Positions 28,113 to 35,259 of a DNA stretch of 35,365 nt are shown in pieces; positions within the stretch are counted from its first letter, which is position 1, and each line of letters starts with the position of its first letter. The notes under the pieces were generated by a model. The model was not told the DNA's origin. It saw nothing but the letters and a program-made list of their open reading frames with translations, and ran no database searches. This DNA comes from Lachnospiraceae bacterium (GTDB lineage Bacteria; Bacillota_A; Clostridia; Lachnospirales; Lachnospiraceae), in assembly GCA_016281675.1 (NCBI GenBank), contig JAEEJD010000181.1, positions 1-35,365 of the forward strand, given 5' to 3'. Position numbers and translations under genes: made by a program.

Positions 28113-28197
28113 GCGGAAGTGTCGGAATTGGCAGACGAGCAAGACTAAGGATCTTGTGGGCGCTTAGCCCGTGTGAGTTCAAGTCTCATCTTCCGCA
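28113..28197 (+). tRNA. tRNA-Leu, anticodon AAG
   Basis: An 85-base class II tRNA. Acceptor arms are GCGGAAG (28113-28119) and CTTCCGC (28190-28196) with discriminator A at 28197. The anticodon stem is CAAGA/TCTTG around the loop CTAAGGA, giving anticodon AAG at 28147-28149. The long variable arm GGGC-GCTTA-GCCC and the T-arm GTGAG-TTCAAGT-CTCAT fit tRNA-Leu. The 3' CCA is not encoded (CTG follows). It has its own promoter and terminator. Confidence 0.95.
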
Positions 28198-28208
28198 CTG
28201 CTATAGAG

Positions 28209-28252
28209 GGCTCAGAATTGTTGTAATCAACGGTTCTGGGCTTTCTTCTTTT
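28209..28252 (+). terminator. Terminator behind tRNA-Leu
   Basis: GGCTCAGAA (28209-28217) pairs with TTCTGGGCT (28234-28242), with a short TTG/CAA extension inward, followed by TTTCTTCTTTT. It lies 11 bases after the tRNA. Confidence 0.75.
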
Positions 28253-28360
28253 GTGAAAAACAGACGATTTGGAATGACCATTCGAAGCGTATCTATTCTC
28301 GAGGTCAAACGGTTTGTATTTCAGTTTTGTTAGTTCTATGTCTCAGAAGTGTCACACAAC

Positions 28361-28398
28361 AAGAAAAAGACTCGATCCCAATATTGGGACCGAGTCTT
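28361..28398 (-). terminator. Terminator behind the 137-residue membrane protein gene
   Basis: On the minus strand AAGACTCG, one mismatch, then TCCCAATATTGGGA and CGAGTCTT make a 15-bp stem over 28398-28367, followed by TTTTCTTG. The inner part is a perfect palindrome. It starts about 20 bases after the stop codon at 28418. Confidence 0.78.
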
Positions 28399-28417
28399 CT
28401 TCTTGACCATTATCTGA

Positions 28418-28831
28418 TTACAAAGACTTCTTGATCGTATTTGCTGCAACGAATATAAGTACACTTATTCCTAAACCTATAATTGCACCTACGATGGAAG
28501 ATGTTCCGCTCTTGATATTCGTGAAAATACCAACCACACTGAAAACCAGACTAATGATAGCAAATACCCATGCAGGCATGATCTTTGAAACGTCATTTGC
28601 GGCCCGTACAGAGAATATTCCCTCAATAAGACTTACGATGCCCGATAAAAGAAGGACTACGCTGACAATGATCGCAGCAGCTCCAACTCCTAATGACATA
28701 TCATCTCCTGCCGAAGCAAGAGCTCCACCACCAACAACACCAACGATACCAATGATCGCTCCAAGAGCACCGATAATAATCGATATGATACCAAAGATCT
28801 TAAGAATTTTTCTACTTGTTTCAACAGTCAT
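28418..28831 (-). CDS. Small four-helix membrane protein of unknown function
   Basis: A 137-residue hydrophobic protein with four predicted membrane helices: IFGIISIIIGALGAIIGIVG, a second around AAAIIVSVVLLLSGIVSLIE, a third at MPAWVFAIISLVFSVVGIFT and a fourth at IVGAIIGLGISVLIFVAA. It begins MTVETSRKILKIFG. AGGAGGG lies 11 bases upstream of the ATG. It is monocistronic, with a perfect TTGACA box and an inverted repeat in its promoter and a strong terminator behind it. I cannot assign a family with confidence; its own regulated-looking promoter suggests a stress or envelope role, which is inference. Confidence 0.8.
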   Translation of the reverse strand: MTVETSRKILKIFGIISIIIGALGAIIGIVGVVGGGALASAGDDMSLGVGAAAIIVSVVLLLSGIVSLIEGIFSVRAANDVSKIMPAWVFAIISLVFSVVGIFTNIKSGTSSIVGAIIGLGISVLIFVAANTIKKSL

Positions 28832-28873
28832 GTTTGTTATCTCCCTCCTTTGATATACCGCTGTTACAATTTT

Positions 28874-28903
28874 ATAATATTATACACTGATTGTCAGTGT
28901 CAA
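28874..28903 (-). promoter_or_regulatory. Promoter for the 137-residue membrane protein
   Basis: Minus strand perfect TTGACA (28903-28898), 18-base spacer, TATTAT (28879-28874). The spacer contains the inverted repeat at 28884-28900. Confidence 0.65.
28884..28900. promoter_or_regulatory. Perfect inverted repeat between -35 and -10 (possible operator)
   Basis: ACACTGA-TTG-TCAGTGT is a perfect 7-bp inverted repeat with a three-base centre, overlapping half of the -35 box and most of the spacer. This is a common repressor position. No regulator gene is next to it. Confidence 0.5.
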
Positions 28904-28953
28904 TACGGCGTATTATATTAATGGTTTGCAAAATCAGCCATATTCCGGACAAA

Positions 28954-30687
28954 CTATAATTCCGAAACAAGTATTTCAACGTCTTGGGGCAGTAACGGTT
29001 TCCCCCATATATACCCTTGAACAAAATCACATCCTATCTGCTTCAAACCCTCGAGCTGATCATTTTCCTCTACACCTTCGGAGATAACTTTGTAACCCAT
29101 TATATGCCCCAGAGAAATGATCGCTGCCACATACTGCTTAGACTTTTCACTGCTGGTCAAGCCGTCAATAAACGTCTTATCGATCTTGAGCAGATTCGCA
29201 GGAATATCATTGAGATAACTGAGCGAAGAATAACCCGTTCCAAAATCGTCAATTGCGATCTGAACTCCCAAATCACATAGAGCCTCAATACAATCCATGG
29301 CTTTGTCCAAAGACTCGATCATGACGGATTCTGTGATCTCGATCTCAATCCGGTCTGCCGGAAGGTGGCATTGAGCAAGCTGATTTTTAATCTCCTCCAG
29401 AAAATCCTTTTTCATAAGGTGTCTTACGGATATATTTATACTCAATGTCACATCCAGATTGTGCTGTTTTGCCAGTTCTCCAACAAATTCTGATGCCTTT
29501 TTAAAGACCACCGAATCGATCCTGTCGATCAGGCCCACTTTTTCAGCGACAGGAATGAATTCGACTGGCGGGATGATCGTTCCGTCATCATCGCGCATGC
29601 GTGCCAATGCCTCAAAACCTCGTAACTTATGCGACATATCATACTGCGGCTGAAGCATAAAGAAGATGTTATCATTATCCAGAGCCGTTCTGAGCTTTCC
29701 TTCCATCTCAAGCGTATGCTCGTTTTTCAGCAGCTCAGGTGTAAACTTTAGTATATGCTCACCTGTTCCGGCATTTTTGATCTCATGCATGGCCATGTCG
29801 GAAAAGGAAACCACGGAATCCAAACTGTCAGCATCATCCGGGAAAACCGCATAGCCAAAGCTGGCAGATATATAAAAATCATATCCGAAGGAATTCATCT
29901 GCCCATTCAGAACTTCTTCATATTGCCTGATGGTTGTCAGAATGTCCTCTTCGGATCTGAAGCGACGGATGATCAGCGAGAACTCATCTCCGTTCAGACG
30001 TGCAATAAAATCCATTGTTCCCGAAAGACCGTTATCCGCAATGTTCTTCCATTTCCGAGAAACATCTATCAGAACCTTATTCCCGGTTTCAAATCCCATA
30101 GTGTCATTGATACTCTTGAAACCGTTCATGTCGATAGACACAACGGCAAATGGCTCCTTCCTTTGTACAAGTGCGTCAATGAGTTCGGTAACTGCAAACC
30201 AGTTTGGAAGGCCCGTTAAAATATCTGTGACAGCCTGGTCTCTTAAGACCTTCTCATAGTTTGCTACTTTTCTGTTATTGAGATAAATGATGATCACCGC
30301 GATCAGTGCCAGAATATTCCCAAAGATTCCGGGCACACTGGTCATATTATGCCTGAGAACAACCCCGGCCAAGATCATGGGCAGTTCACCCAGCAACAAG
30401 ATAAATGATGTGATTATGCCGGCTTTACCAAAGAAAACAGCAAGAAATATAACACAGATATTGGACAATGATGACAGAACTCCGGCAAAAGTATATATAG
30501 GTATCGGCTGACCTGCGATCATAAACTCTTTTGCAGACCCCGCCGTAACACCGATAATGATCACAGCCAGAATATACAGTAAGACTAAAGTCCAATACGC
30601 CGCTTGGGGCGCGTTCCTTTTAGACAGATACAGACGATTCAGGGTATCTTCTATTGTTTGCCTGTGTGACGAATTGTCCTTTTTCAT
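28954..30687 (-). CDS. Membrane GGDEF-EAL protein, probable cyclic-di-GMP phosphodiesterase
   Basis: A 577-residue protein with four or five N-terminal membrane helices (about residues 25-145), then GGDEF and EAL domains. The GGDEF site is altered to ARLNGDEF and the RxxD inhibitory site is not present (GTMDFIAR), so cyclase activity is doubtful. The EAL domain keeps the key residues: GFEALARM, SINISVRHL, IEITES, IAIDDFGTGYSSLSYL, LKIDKTFIDGL, SEGVE and VQGYIWGKPL. It therefore probably degrades cyclic-di-GMP. The ATG at 30687 follows GGAGAG at a five-base spacing; further upstream in-frame starts overlap the -10 region. The gene is divergent from the peptide gene at 30912. Confidence 0.92.
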   Translation of the reverse strand: MKKDNSSHRQTIEDTLNRLYLSKRNAPQAAYWTLVLLYILAVIIIGVTAGSAKEFMIAGQPIPIYTFAGVLSSLSNICVIFLAVFFGKAGIITSFILLLGELPMILAGVVLRHNMTSVPGIFGNILALIAVIIIYLNNRKVANYEKVLRDQAVTDILTGLPNWFAVTELIDALVQRKEPFAVVSIDMNGFKSINDTMGFETGNKVLIDVSRKWKNIADNGLSGTMDFIARLNGDEFSLIIRRFRSEEDILTTIRQYEEVLNGQMNSFGYDFYISASFGYAVFPDDADSLDSVVSFSDMAMHEIKNAGTGEHILKFTPELLKNEHTLEMEGKLRTALDNDNIFFMLQPQYDMSHKLRGFEALARMRDDDGTIIPPVEFIPVAEKVGLIDRIDSVVFKKASEFVGELAKQHNLDVTLSINISVRHLMKKDFLEEIKNQLAQCHLPADRIEIEITESVMIESLDKAMDCIEALCDLGVQIAIDDFGTGYSSLSYLNDIPANLLKIDKTFIDGLTSSEKSKQYVAAIISLGHIMGYKVISEGVEENDQLEGLKQIGCDFVQGYIWGKPLLPQDVEILVSEL

Positions 30688-30736
30688 AGAATCTCTCCAC
30701 TCTTCTGATGAAGATGACATCCCCCCGTCTGTCATT

Positions 30737-30765
30737 ATTATATTATAATACATTTTTATTCGTAA
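30737..30765 (-). promoter_or_regulatory. Candidate promoter for the GGDEF-EAL gene
   Basis: Minus strand TTACGA (30765-30760), 17-base spacer, TATAAT (30742-30737). A second overlapping TATAAT is at 30747-30742. The -35 box is weak (three of six). Confidence 0.45.
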
Positions 30766-30860
30766 TGCGAACGAAAGCAAGGTTAACAAATCAGTCAGAC
30801 AAACCAAAAAACTCTTTTACTATGAATTATAACATTGCGGTCTTTATAACAAAGAAGGCT

Positions 30861-30890
30861 TTGCTGATAATTGGAGTTTTTTGATATAAT
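30861..30890 (+). promoter_or_regulatory. Promoter for the double-glycine peptide gene
   Basis: Plus strand TTGCTG (30861-30866), 18-base spacer, perfect TATAAT (30885-30890) preceded by TGA, an extended -10. The start of transcription should be near 30897, leaving a very short leader that is mostly ribosome binding site. Confidence 0.68.
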
Positions 30891-30911
30891 GCTCACACGG
30901 AGGTGACTAAT

Positions 30912-31208
30912 ATGAGCAAAACAGACGTGTTGAAAATGTTGAAGGATGAGTTATTGAGCAATGTTGATCAGGGCACTCTCAAAAAGCTTGGAAAAGTTAA
31001 ATCGAAGGAAGAAACGTTGTCCATACTTGAAGAAGCATCAATCGAGCTTAGCGATGACATGCTTTCCGCTATTTCCGGAGGAACGGAAGTAGAGCTTGAA
31101 CCGCTTGATTCGGCCGAAGACGCTGCGTTTGGCGGTATTGAGGCAAGCTGGTGTCCACTCCACTCCTACTGTCCCAGTTTTTATCCCTCATCACATCGCA
31201 GACGTTAA
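30912..31208 (+). CDS. Double-glycine (Nif11-like) leader peptide, orphan RiPP precursor candidate
   Basis: A 98-residue peptide. Residues 1-57 form an acidic/helical leader, MSKTDVLKMLKDELLSNVDQ onward, ending ELSDDMLSAISGG, which resembles Nif11-type leaders and other double-glycine leaders cut by C39-peptidase transporters (family knowledge). The 41-residue tail after Gly57 is acidic at first (TEVELEPLDSAEDAAFGG) and then changes to IEASWCPLHSYCPSFYPSS plus HRRR, with only two cysteines (81 and 87). The ATG at 30912 follows GGAGGTGA at five bases. Promoter and bidirectional terminator make it monocistronic. No modification enzyme, peptidase or exporter is visible in the window. RiPP identity is inference from the leader. 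Confidence 0.75.
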   Translation: MSKTDVLKMLKDELLSNVDQGTLKKLGKVKSKEETLSILEEASIELSDDMLSAISGGTEVELEPLDSAEDAAFGGIEASWCPLHSYCPSFYPSSHRRR

Positions 31209-31212
31209 GTAA

Positions 31213-31239
31213 AAATACCGGGGAAACCCGGTATTTTTT
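31213..31239. terminator. Bidirectional terminator between peptide gene and GGDEF gene
   Basis: AATACCGGG-GAAA-CCCGGTATT is a perfect 9-bp stem with a GNRA-type loop, followed by T-runs on the plus strand (TTTTTT in total) and on the minus strand (TTTTT). It ends the peptide gene (stop 31208) and the opposing GGDEF gene (stop 31271). Confidence 0.88.
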
Positions 31240-31270
31240 GCTGACCATTAAAAAGTATTTTGCAGTTTGC

Positions 31271-32704
31271 TTATCTGAAATTCAATGTGCTTCCATTGAT
31301 CTTTTTACTCTCATATACATCGCTATCCGCCAGTTTATAAAGTTCGTCGAAAGAACACTTATCGCCTTCCTTGAAGAACACAGCACCGGCGCTGACACAG
31401 ATTTCTCTTCCCCCAAGTTCCGGAATATCCATCTTGGCGATTTCCTTAAAGACGCGGTCCATTACCGCCTTACCGGCTTCTTCATCATTTAAATTCATAA
31501 CATACATTGCATATTCATCACCGCCCAAACGGAAGATGATATCCTCATCTCGAAAGATATTTTTTAACACATCCGCAATTCCACGGAGCACCTTATCACC
31601 GACATTATGGCCAAAGTCATCGTTGATATCCTTAAAATTGTCAACATCCAAGATGCAGAACATTCCCGTTTTGTTGTTTGCCATAGCATCAATCACTTTT
31701 CGTTCGCCGCTGCCGCGGTTTAGAATACCTGTCATTATATCGGTGCTTGCCAGGATCTCAAGATTCTGTCGCTCCTTTGCTGAGGCCACGATGTCGTCTA
31801 CGTTCTTAAAAGCGGCCAGCATATCGCTGGTGGGAATATTGGCGTTGATGAGAATATACGTAAACTGATAATAATGTACCTCGCCCTTATCCATAACGCG
31901 GTAACTGGAAACATACTCCGGATTATCCAAAAGCTTGCTTTTAACCGTGTCCAGAGATATGGCATCATACATCCACTCCTGATCCTCGGAATAAACACGA
32001 TCCTTCACGTATTGTTTATAGAGCACATCATAGGGATATATCTTTTCGCCCGCGCCCTCCATACCTTTTGTAACATAGCCGTCAAGCTTCAAGATCACCA
32101 CCTCTCCCGTCTGGGGATTGATCTTAAAGATATTGTAGTAATCACGGCTTAAGGTCTCCACGATATCCAACTGTTCTCTTAAGTAGCGCTTATCGGAAAT
32201 ATGCTTACGAATGGCTTTATCAATATCCCGGAAAGCCAGAATGAAATTATCCGTTTCTCCCGGTTGTCCTGCCAGTGCGAAAGCCATCTGATGGTAGGAC
32301 ATATTCCCGTCATCAGCCAAACGCATATAATCAAGCGTAAACAGATCTCCGTCTTTGATACGCGAAAACACGACATCTAACTTCGTATCCCTCTGGATGC
32401 TCTCTATGTTGCTTACTACGAATCGGTCCACATATTCAACAATATAACGGTCGTAATTATCAAATCGAAATCCCAGTTCCACGGCAAAACGATTCGTATT
32501 TTCGCCTGTTGAACGGTACAGATACATCTTCTTTGTATTGGCGTTAATGACCCAGATTGTATGATATTCTTTTCCGATTCCTGTAATGATACCCGTCAGA
32601 CGTCGGATGCGCGCGTTAAAATCATCTACCAAACTGCGCTGGTCTTCAGGATAGTTCGACGGATCGATCAATTCATTCTCTTTGATAACTAAATCTGATT
32701 GCAT
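31271..32704 (-). CDS. Cytoplasmic GGDEF protein, probable diguanylate cyclase
   Basis: A 477-residue protein without membrane helices. Two similar N-terminal regions (around residues 45-165 and 190-305), each with a YHTIWVINANTKKMYLYR- or YYNIFKINPQTGEVVILK-like strand pattern, look like tandem PAS-type sensor domains. The C-terminal GGDEF domain (about 320-477) has the active-site form FRLGGDEYAMY and an upstream RDED that fits the RxxD product-inhibition site, so it should make cyclic-di-GMP from GTP. The ATG at 32704 follows AGGAGG at a five-base spacing; a TTG 15 bases upstream lies inside that site. It faces the peptide gene across a shared terminator. Confidence 0.93.
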   Translation of the reverse strand: MQSDLVIKENELIDPSNYPEDQRSLVDDFNARIRRLTGIITGIGKEYHTIWVINANTKKMYLYRSTGENTNRFAVELGFRFDNYDRYIVEYVDRFVVSNIESIQRDTKLDVVFSRIKDGDLFTLDYMRLADDGNMSYHQMAFALAGQPGETDNFILAFRDIDKAIRKHISDKRYLREQLDIVETLSRDYYNIFKINPQTGEVVILKLDGYVTKGMEGAGEKIYPYDVLYKQYVKDRVYSEDQEWMYDAISLDTVKSKLLDNPEYVSSYRVMDKGEVHYYQFTYILINANIPTSDMLAAFKNVDDIVASAKERQNLEILASTDIMTGILNRGSGERKVIDAMANNKTGMFCILDVDNFKDINDDFGHNVGDKVLRGIADVLKNIFRDEDIIFRLGGDEYAMYVMNLNDEEAGKAVMDRVFKEIAKMDIPELGGREICVSAGAVFFKEGDKCSFDELYKLADSDVYESKKINGSTLNFR

Positions 32705-32746
32705 ATTTTCCTCCTGCAAGCATACAACCGTCAGTATACAATAAGA

Positions 32747-32755
32747 ATTATATCA
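32747..32755 (-). promoter_or_regulatory. Extended -10 promoter for the GGDEF gene
   Basis: Minus strand TGA directly before TATAAT (32752-32747), an extended -10 element about 43 bases upstream of the start codon. No good -35 box is present at the right distance. Confidence 0.5.
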
Positions 32756-32820
32756 GAAACTCGTTTTTCATTCTATTACTACTCTTTTTCTTATCCTTTG
32801 CGCGATACCCCACCGTACTG

Positions 32821-33618
32821 CTAAAAAACTTTCATGCTGTCCGGCCGAGCATTGCCTATTATCAGAAGGCCGTATTTCCGGGCAAGATCCACAGCCTCCG
32901 CCGTTGGTACGGATTTTGACGCCAGGAGCGGTATCCCGGCAGCAATCGGTTTTTCAACCATATCAACAGGTACCCTGCCCGATGTATATAGGATGCATTC
33001 CGAAAGCGGGATACCTGAACTCAATCCGTAGCCAACAGCCTTATCCACTGCATTATGTCTTCCGATATCTTCGCAGGTAAACAATATTTCCCCTTTCCGC
33101 GCAAGGATGCACGAATGCGTACCGGCTGTAATATCATGAAGTTCTGTTCCTTGCTCAAACCGTTCCGCCATTGAAAAGATCCATTCAGGCTTATAATCAG
33201 GCTTGGGGAGTTCTCTGAACGGTCTGCGTCCTTTGACCGAGTATAGTATCTTATTACCCGTACAGCAACTCTTCTCTTCGTTCACAACCGCTTCAAGCTT
33301 GATATCATTGTTCAAAAAAACGCTGACTTCGGTTCTGTTTTTGCAGAACAGGATCTTATATACATCTTCCGCGCTTTCTATGAATCCATCTGTCAGAAGT
33401 CTGCCCATTACAAGTTCGTTCAGATACTGATCGGTACATATCAGTCTCATAACATACTGTTCATTGACAACTACACCGAGTTCATGCTCGCAAAGAAGAA
33501 CGGCCTCGGTTTCGGTTCGGCCCCTGTCTGCTGTGATAAGCGTTACTTCATCCCGGCGATACAAATCCGAATTAACCAAGTATTTTTCCAACCCTTTCTG
33601 CTTTTGCAGCAAGATCAT
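32821..33618 (-). CDS. fdhD: Formate dehydrogenase accessory sulfurtransferase FdhD
   Basis: A 265-residue member of the FdhD family, which passes sulfur from a cysteine desulfurase to the molybdenum/tungsten cofactor of formate dehydrogenase. Family motifs are LVMGRLLTDGFIES, ITAGTHSCILARKGEI, TCEDIGRHNAVDKAVGYGL, YTSGRVPVDMVEKPIAAGIP and SKSVPTAEAVDLA. The usual CxxC loop reads KSCCTGN (Cys118, Cys119), so the second cysteine of the pair is displaced. The ATG at 33618 has GGAGAGG six bases upstream, though it overlaps the tcdA-like gene by 47 bases, an unusually long overlap. No formate dehydrogenase gene is in the window. Confidence 0.9.
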   Translation of the reverse strand: MILLQKQKGLEKYLVNSDLYRRDEVTLITADRGRTETEAVLLCEHELGVVVNEQYVMRLICTDQYLNELVMGRLLTDGFIESAEDVYKILFCKNRTEVSVFLNNDIKLEAVVNEEKSCCTGNKILYSVKGRRPFRELPKPDYKPEWIFSMAERFEQGTELHDITAGTHSCILARKGEILFTCEDIGRHNAVDKAVGYGLSSGIPLSECILYTSGRVPVDMVEKPIAAGIPLLASKSVPTAEAVDLARKYGLLIIGNARPDSMKVF

Positions 33619-34288
33619 TTATGACCTCTCCTGCTATGATGAGTCCCGCAACAGACGGAACAAATGCTGTAGATCCCGGGATATCTCTGCTTTCTGTAGG
33701 ACGTATAGGTTCCTCTTTGGAATAAACAACCTTCAGAGATTCGATTCCACGTTTCCTGCATTCCCTCCTCATTACTTTTGCCAAAGGACATATGGAAGTC
33801 TCATAAATATCTGCGACTTCAAATGCCGCAGGATTAACTTTATTGCCGGCACCCATGGATGAAATGACCGGAACACCGGATTTCTTTGCTTTCTCAATGA
33901 TAGTAAGCTTCCCGGTCACGGTATCGATAGCATCCACTACGTAGTCGTATTCGCCAAAATCAAACTGATCCTGTGTATCCGGCAGGAAGAAGGTCTTATA
34001 AGTTCTAACCCGGCAGTCCGGATTGATCTCGCAAATCCGTTCCCTTGCAACATCCACTTTGTACATTCCGACAGTCTTCGCGGTCGCCAGGATCTGCCGA
34101 TTTATATTGCTAAGACATACTTTGTCGTGATCGATCAGATCAAGTGCCCCGATCCCGGAACGTGCAAGAGCCTCTACCACATAGCCGCCTACACCTCCAA
34201 TCCCAAACACCGCGATACGGCAGGAGGCAAAATAATTCATTGCTTCCTCGCCGTAAAGCAGTTGTGTTCTTGAAAACTGATCAAGCAT
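33572..34288 (-). CDS. tcdA: ThiF/E1-like protein, TcdA (tRNA t6A dehydratase) type
   Basis: A 238-residue E1-like adenylating enzyme. The order FSRTQLLYGEEAM, then AVFGIGGVGGYVVEALARSG (nucleotide-binding loop), LIDHDKVCLSNINRQI, DYVVDAIDTVTGKL and the C-terminal PGSTAFVPSVAGLIIAGEV matches TcdA/CsdL, which cyclises N6-threonylcarbamoyladenosine in tRNA. MoeB or HesA relatives are the main alternatives, given its place between larE and fdhD, but the FSRT start and GSTAFVP end favour TcdA. AGGGAG precedes the ATG. It starts 20 bases after larE. Confidence 0.85.
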   Translation of the reverse strand: MLDQFSRTQLLYGEEAMNYFASCRIAVFGIGGVGGYVVEALARSGIGALDLIDHDKVCLSNINRQILATAKTVGMYKVDVARERICEINPDCRVRTYKTFFLPDTQDQFDFGEYDYVVDAIDTVTGKLTIIEKAKKSGVPVISSMGAGNKVNPAAFEVADIYETSICPLAKVMRRECRKRGIESLKVVYSKEEPIRPTESRDIPGSTAFVPSVAGLIIAGEVINDLAAKAERVGKILG

Positions 34289-34308
34289 ATATTGGCTCCC
34301 TGTTTGTG

Positions 34309-35157
34309 TTATTCCTGTCCTGTTTTCAGTGTTTCATTCATACTGCCAAGCCGATATCCCAGCATATCAAGAGTCACGTACATAAAGCCTATTTCTTTAA
34401 AGCGTTTATAAACTCTTTCTCGGATTTTTTTTGCGGCAAGACGTTCTATATCTTTTGCGGGGACTTCTATCCTTGCAATGTTCCCATGCATACGAACCCG
34501 TTCTTCCAAAAAACCGTTTTCTATCAAAAACTGCTCCGCCTGATCAATCATTCTAAGCTTTTCTTCAGTAATCTCTTCACCATAAACAAATCTTGATGCA
34601 AGACATGCATAGGCCGGCTTACTCCATGTGGGTAAACCTAACGCTTTTGAAATCATACGAATATCAGCCTTTGTCAGCTCGGCTTCTCGTAACGGACTTT
34701 TTACCGAAAGCTCAGCAACTGCCCGGAGTCCCGGTCTATAGTCACCTATATCATCCATGTTTGACCCTTCGGCCATATAAGCTATTCCGTTTTCGTCCGC
34801 AATCTTTTTAATTTCCGTAAAAATGCCGTGTTTACAAAAATAACATCTATCCGGACCATTGATCCGATATTCCTCTTCCTTTAAGGGGTCTACTGTACAG
34901 ATAATATGTCGTATTCCACGCTCAGCGCAAAAGGCTTTTGCTTCTTTCAGCTCTCTTTCAGGTACTGATGCATCTGATCCTGTAACAGCAATCACCTTGT
35001 CTCCCAAAACTTCATGGGCAACAAAAAGCAGCAAAGCAGAATCTACACCACCGGAAAAACCAATTGCCAAAGAGCCCAGTCCCCTGATATAGTCCTTTAA
35101 TCTGTCAAGTTTATCCTGTTGAGCTGGTGTCAAAGCTCCCATTGTTTTTTGTGCCAT
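34309..35157 (-). CDS. larE: ATP-dependent sacrificial sulfur transferase LarE
   Basis: A 282-residue PP-loop protein. LarE activates the pyridinium cofactor precursor of lactate racemase and donates sulfur from its own cysteine. Visible are the PP-loop LAIGFSGGVDSALLLF (SGGVDS at residues 35-40), DRCYFCKHGIF (Cys105, Cys108), AEGSNMDDIGDYRPGL and TWSKPAYACLASRFVYG. Cys185 in the last motif lies where the sacrificial cysteine is expected by position. The ATG at 35157 is chosen because AAGGAAG precedes it and family proteins begin shortly before the PP-loop. larA, larB and larC are not visible, so the product may serve another enzyme or the rest may lie outside the window. Confidence 0.9.
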   Translation of the reverse strand: MAQKTMGALTPAQQDKLDRLKDYIRGLGSLAIGFSGGVDSALLLFVAHEVLGDKVIAVTGSDASVPERELKEAKAFCAERGIRHIICTVDPLKEEEYRINGPDRCYFCKHGIFTEIKKIADENGIAYMAEGSNMDDIGDYRPGLRAVAELSVKSPLREAELTKADIRMISKALGLPTWSKPAYACLASRFVYGEEITEEKLRMIDQAEQFLIENGFLEERVRMHGNIARIEVPAKDIERLAAKKIRERVYKRFKEIGFMYVTLDMLGYRLGSMNETLKTGQE

Positions 35158-35173
35158 ATTTCTTCCTTCACCA

Positions 35174-35239
35174 TTACTTACCATCCGTCCGGCCGGAGTA
35201 TCCTCGTAAAGCATCTTTTTCGACCGAGGCAAAATCCAT
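35174..35239 (-). CDS. Possible 21-residue small ORF before larE
   Basis: ATG at 35239 with AAAGGA five bases upstream opens MDFASVEKDALRGYSGRTDG plus one Lys, then stops 16 bases before larE. It resembles nothing I recognise. It could be a leader peptide or chance. Confidence 0.25.
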   Translation of the reverse strand: MDFASVEKDALRGYSGRTDGK

Positions 35240-35259
35240 ATTTATCCTTTCCGGGGTTG

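Noticed and set aside
28103..28333. Plus-strand frame across the tRNA-Leu
   Set aside because: It reads through the tRNA gene and its terminator, so it is not protein coding.
28113..28417. tRNA-Leu as the edge of an integrated island
   Set aside because: No integrase is present, and I noticed no second copy of the tRNA 3' end. Composition to the right seemed somewhat more AT-rich, but I did not count it.
30903..30911. GTG start for the peptide gene
   Set aside because: That GTG lies within the Shine-Dalgarno sequence; the ATG at 30912 has correct spacing.
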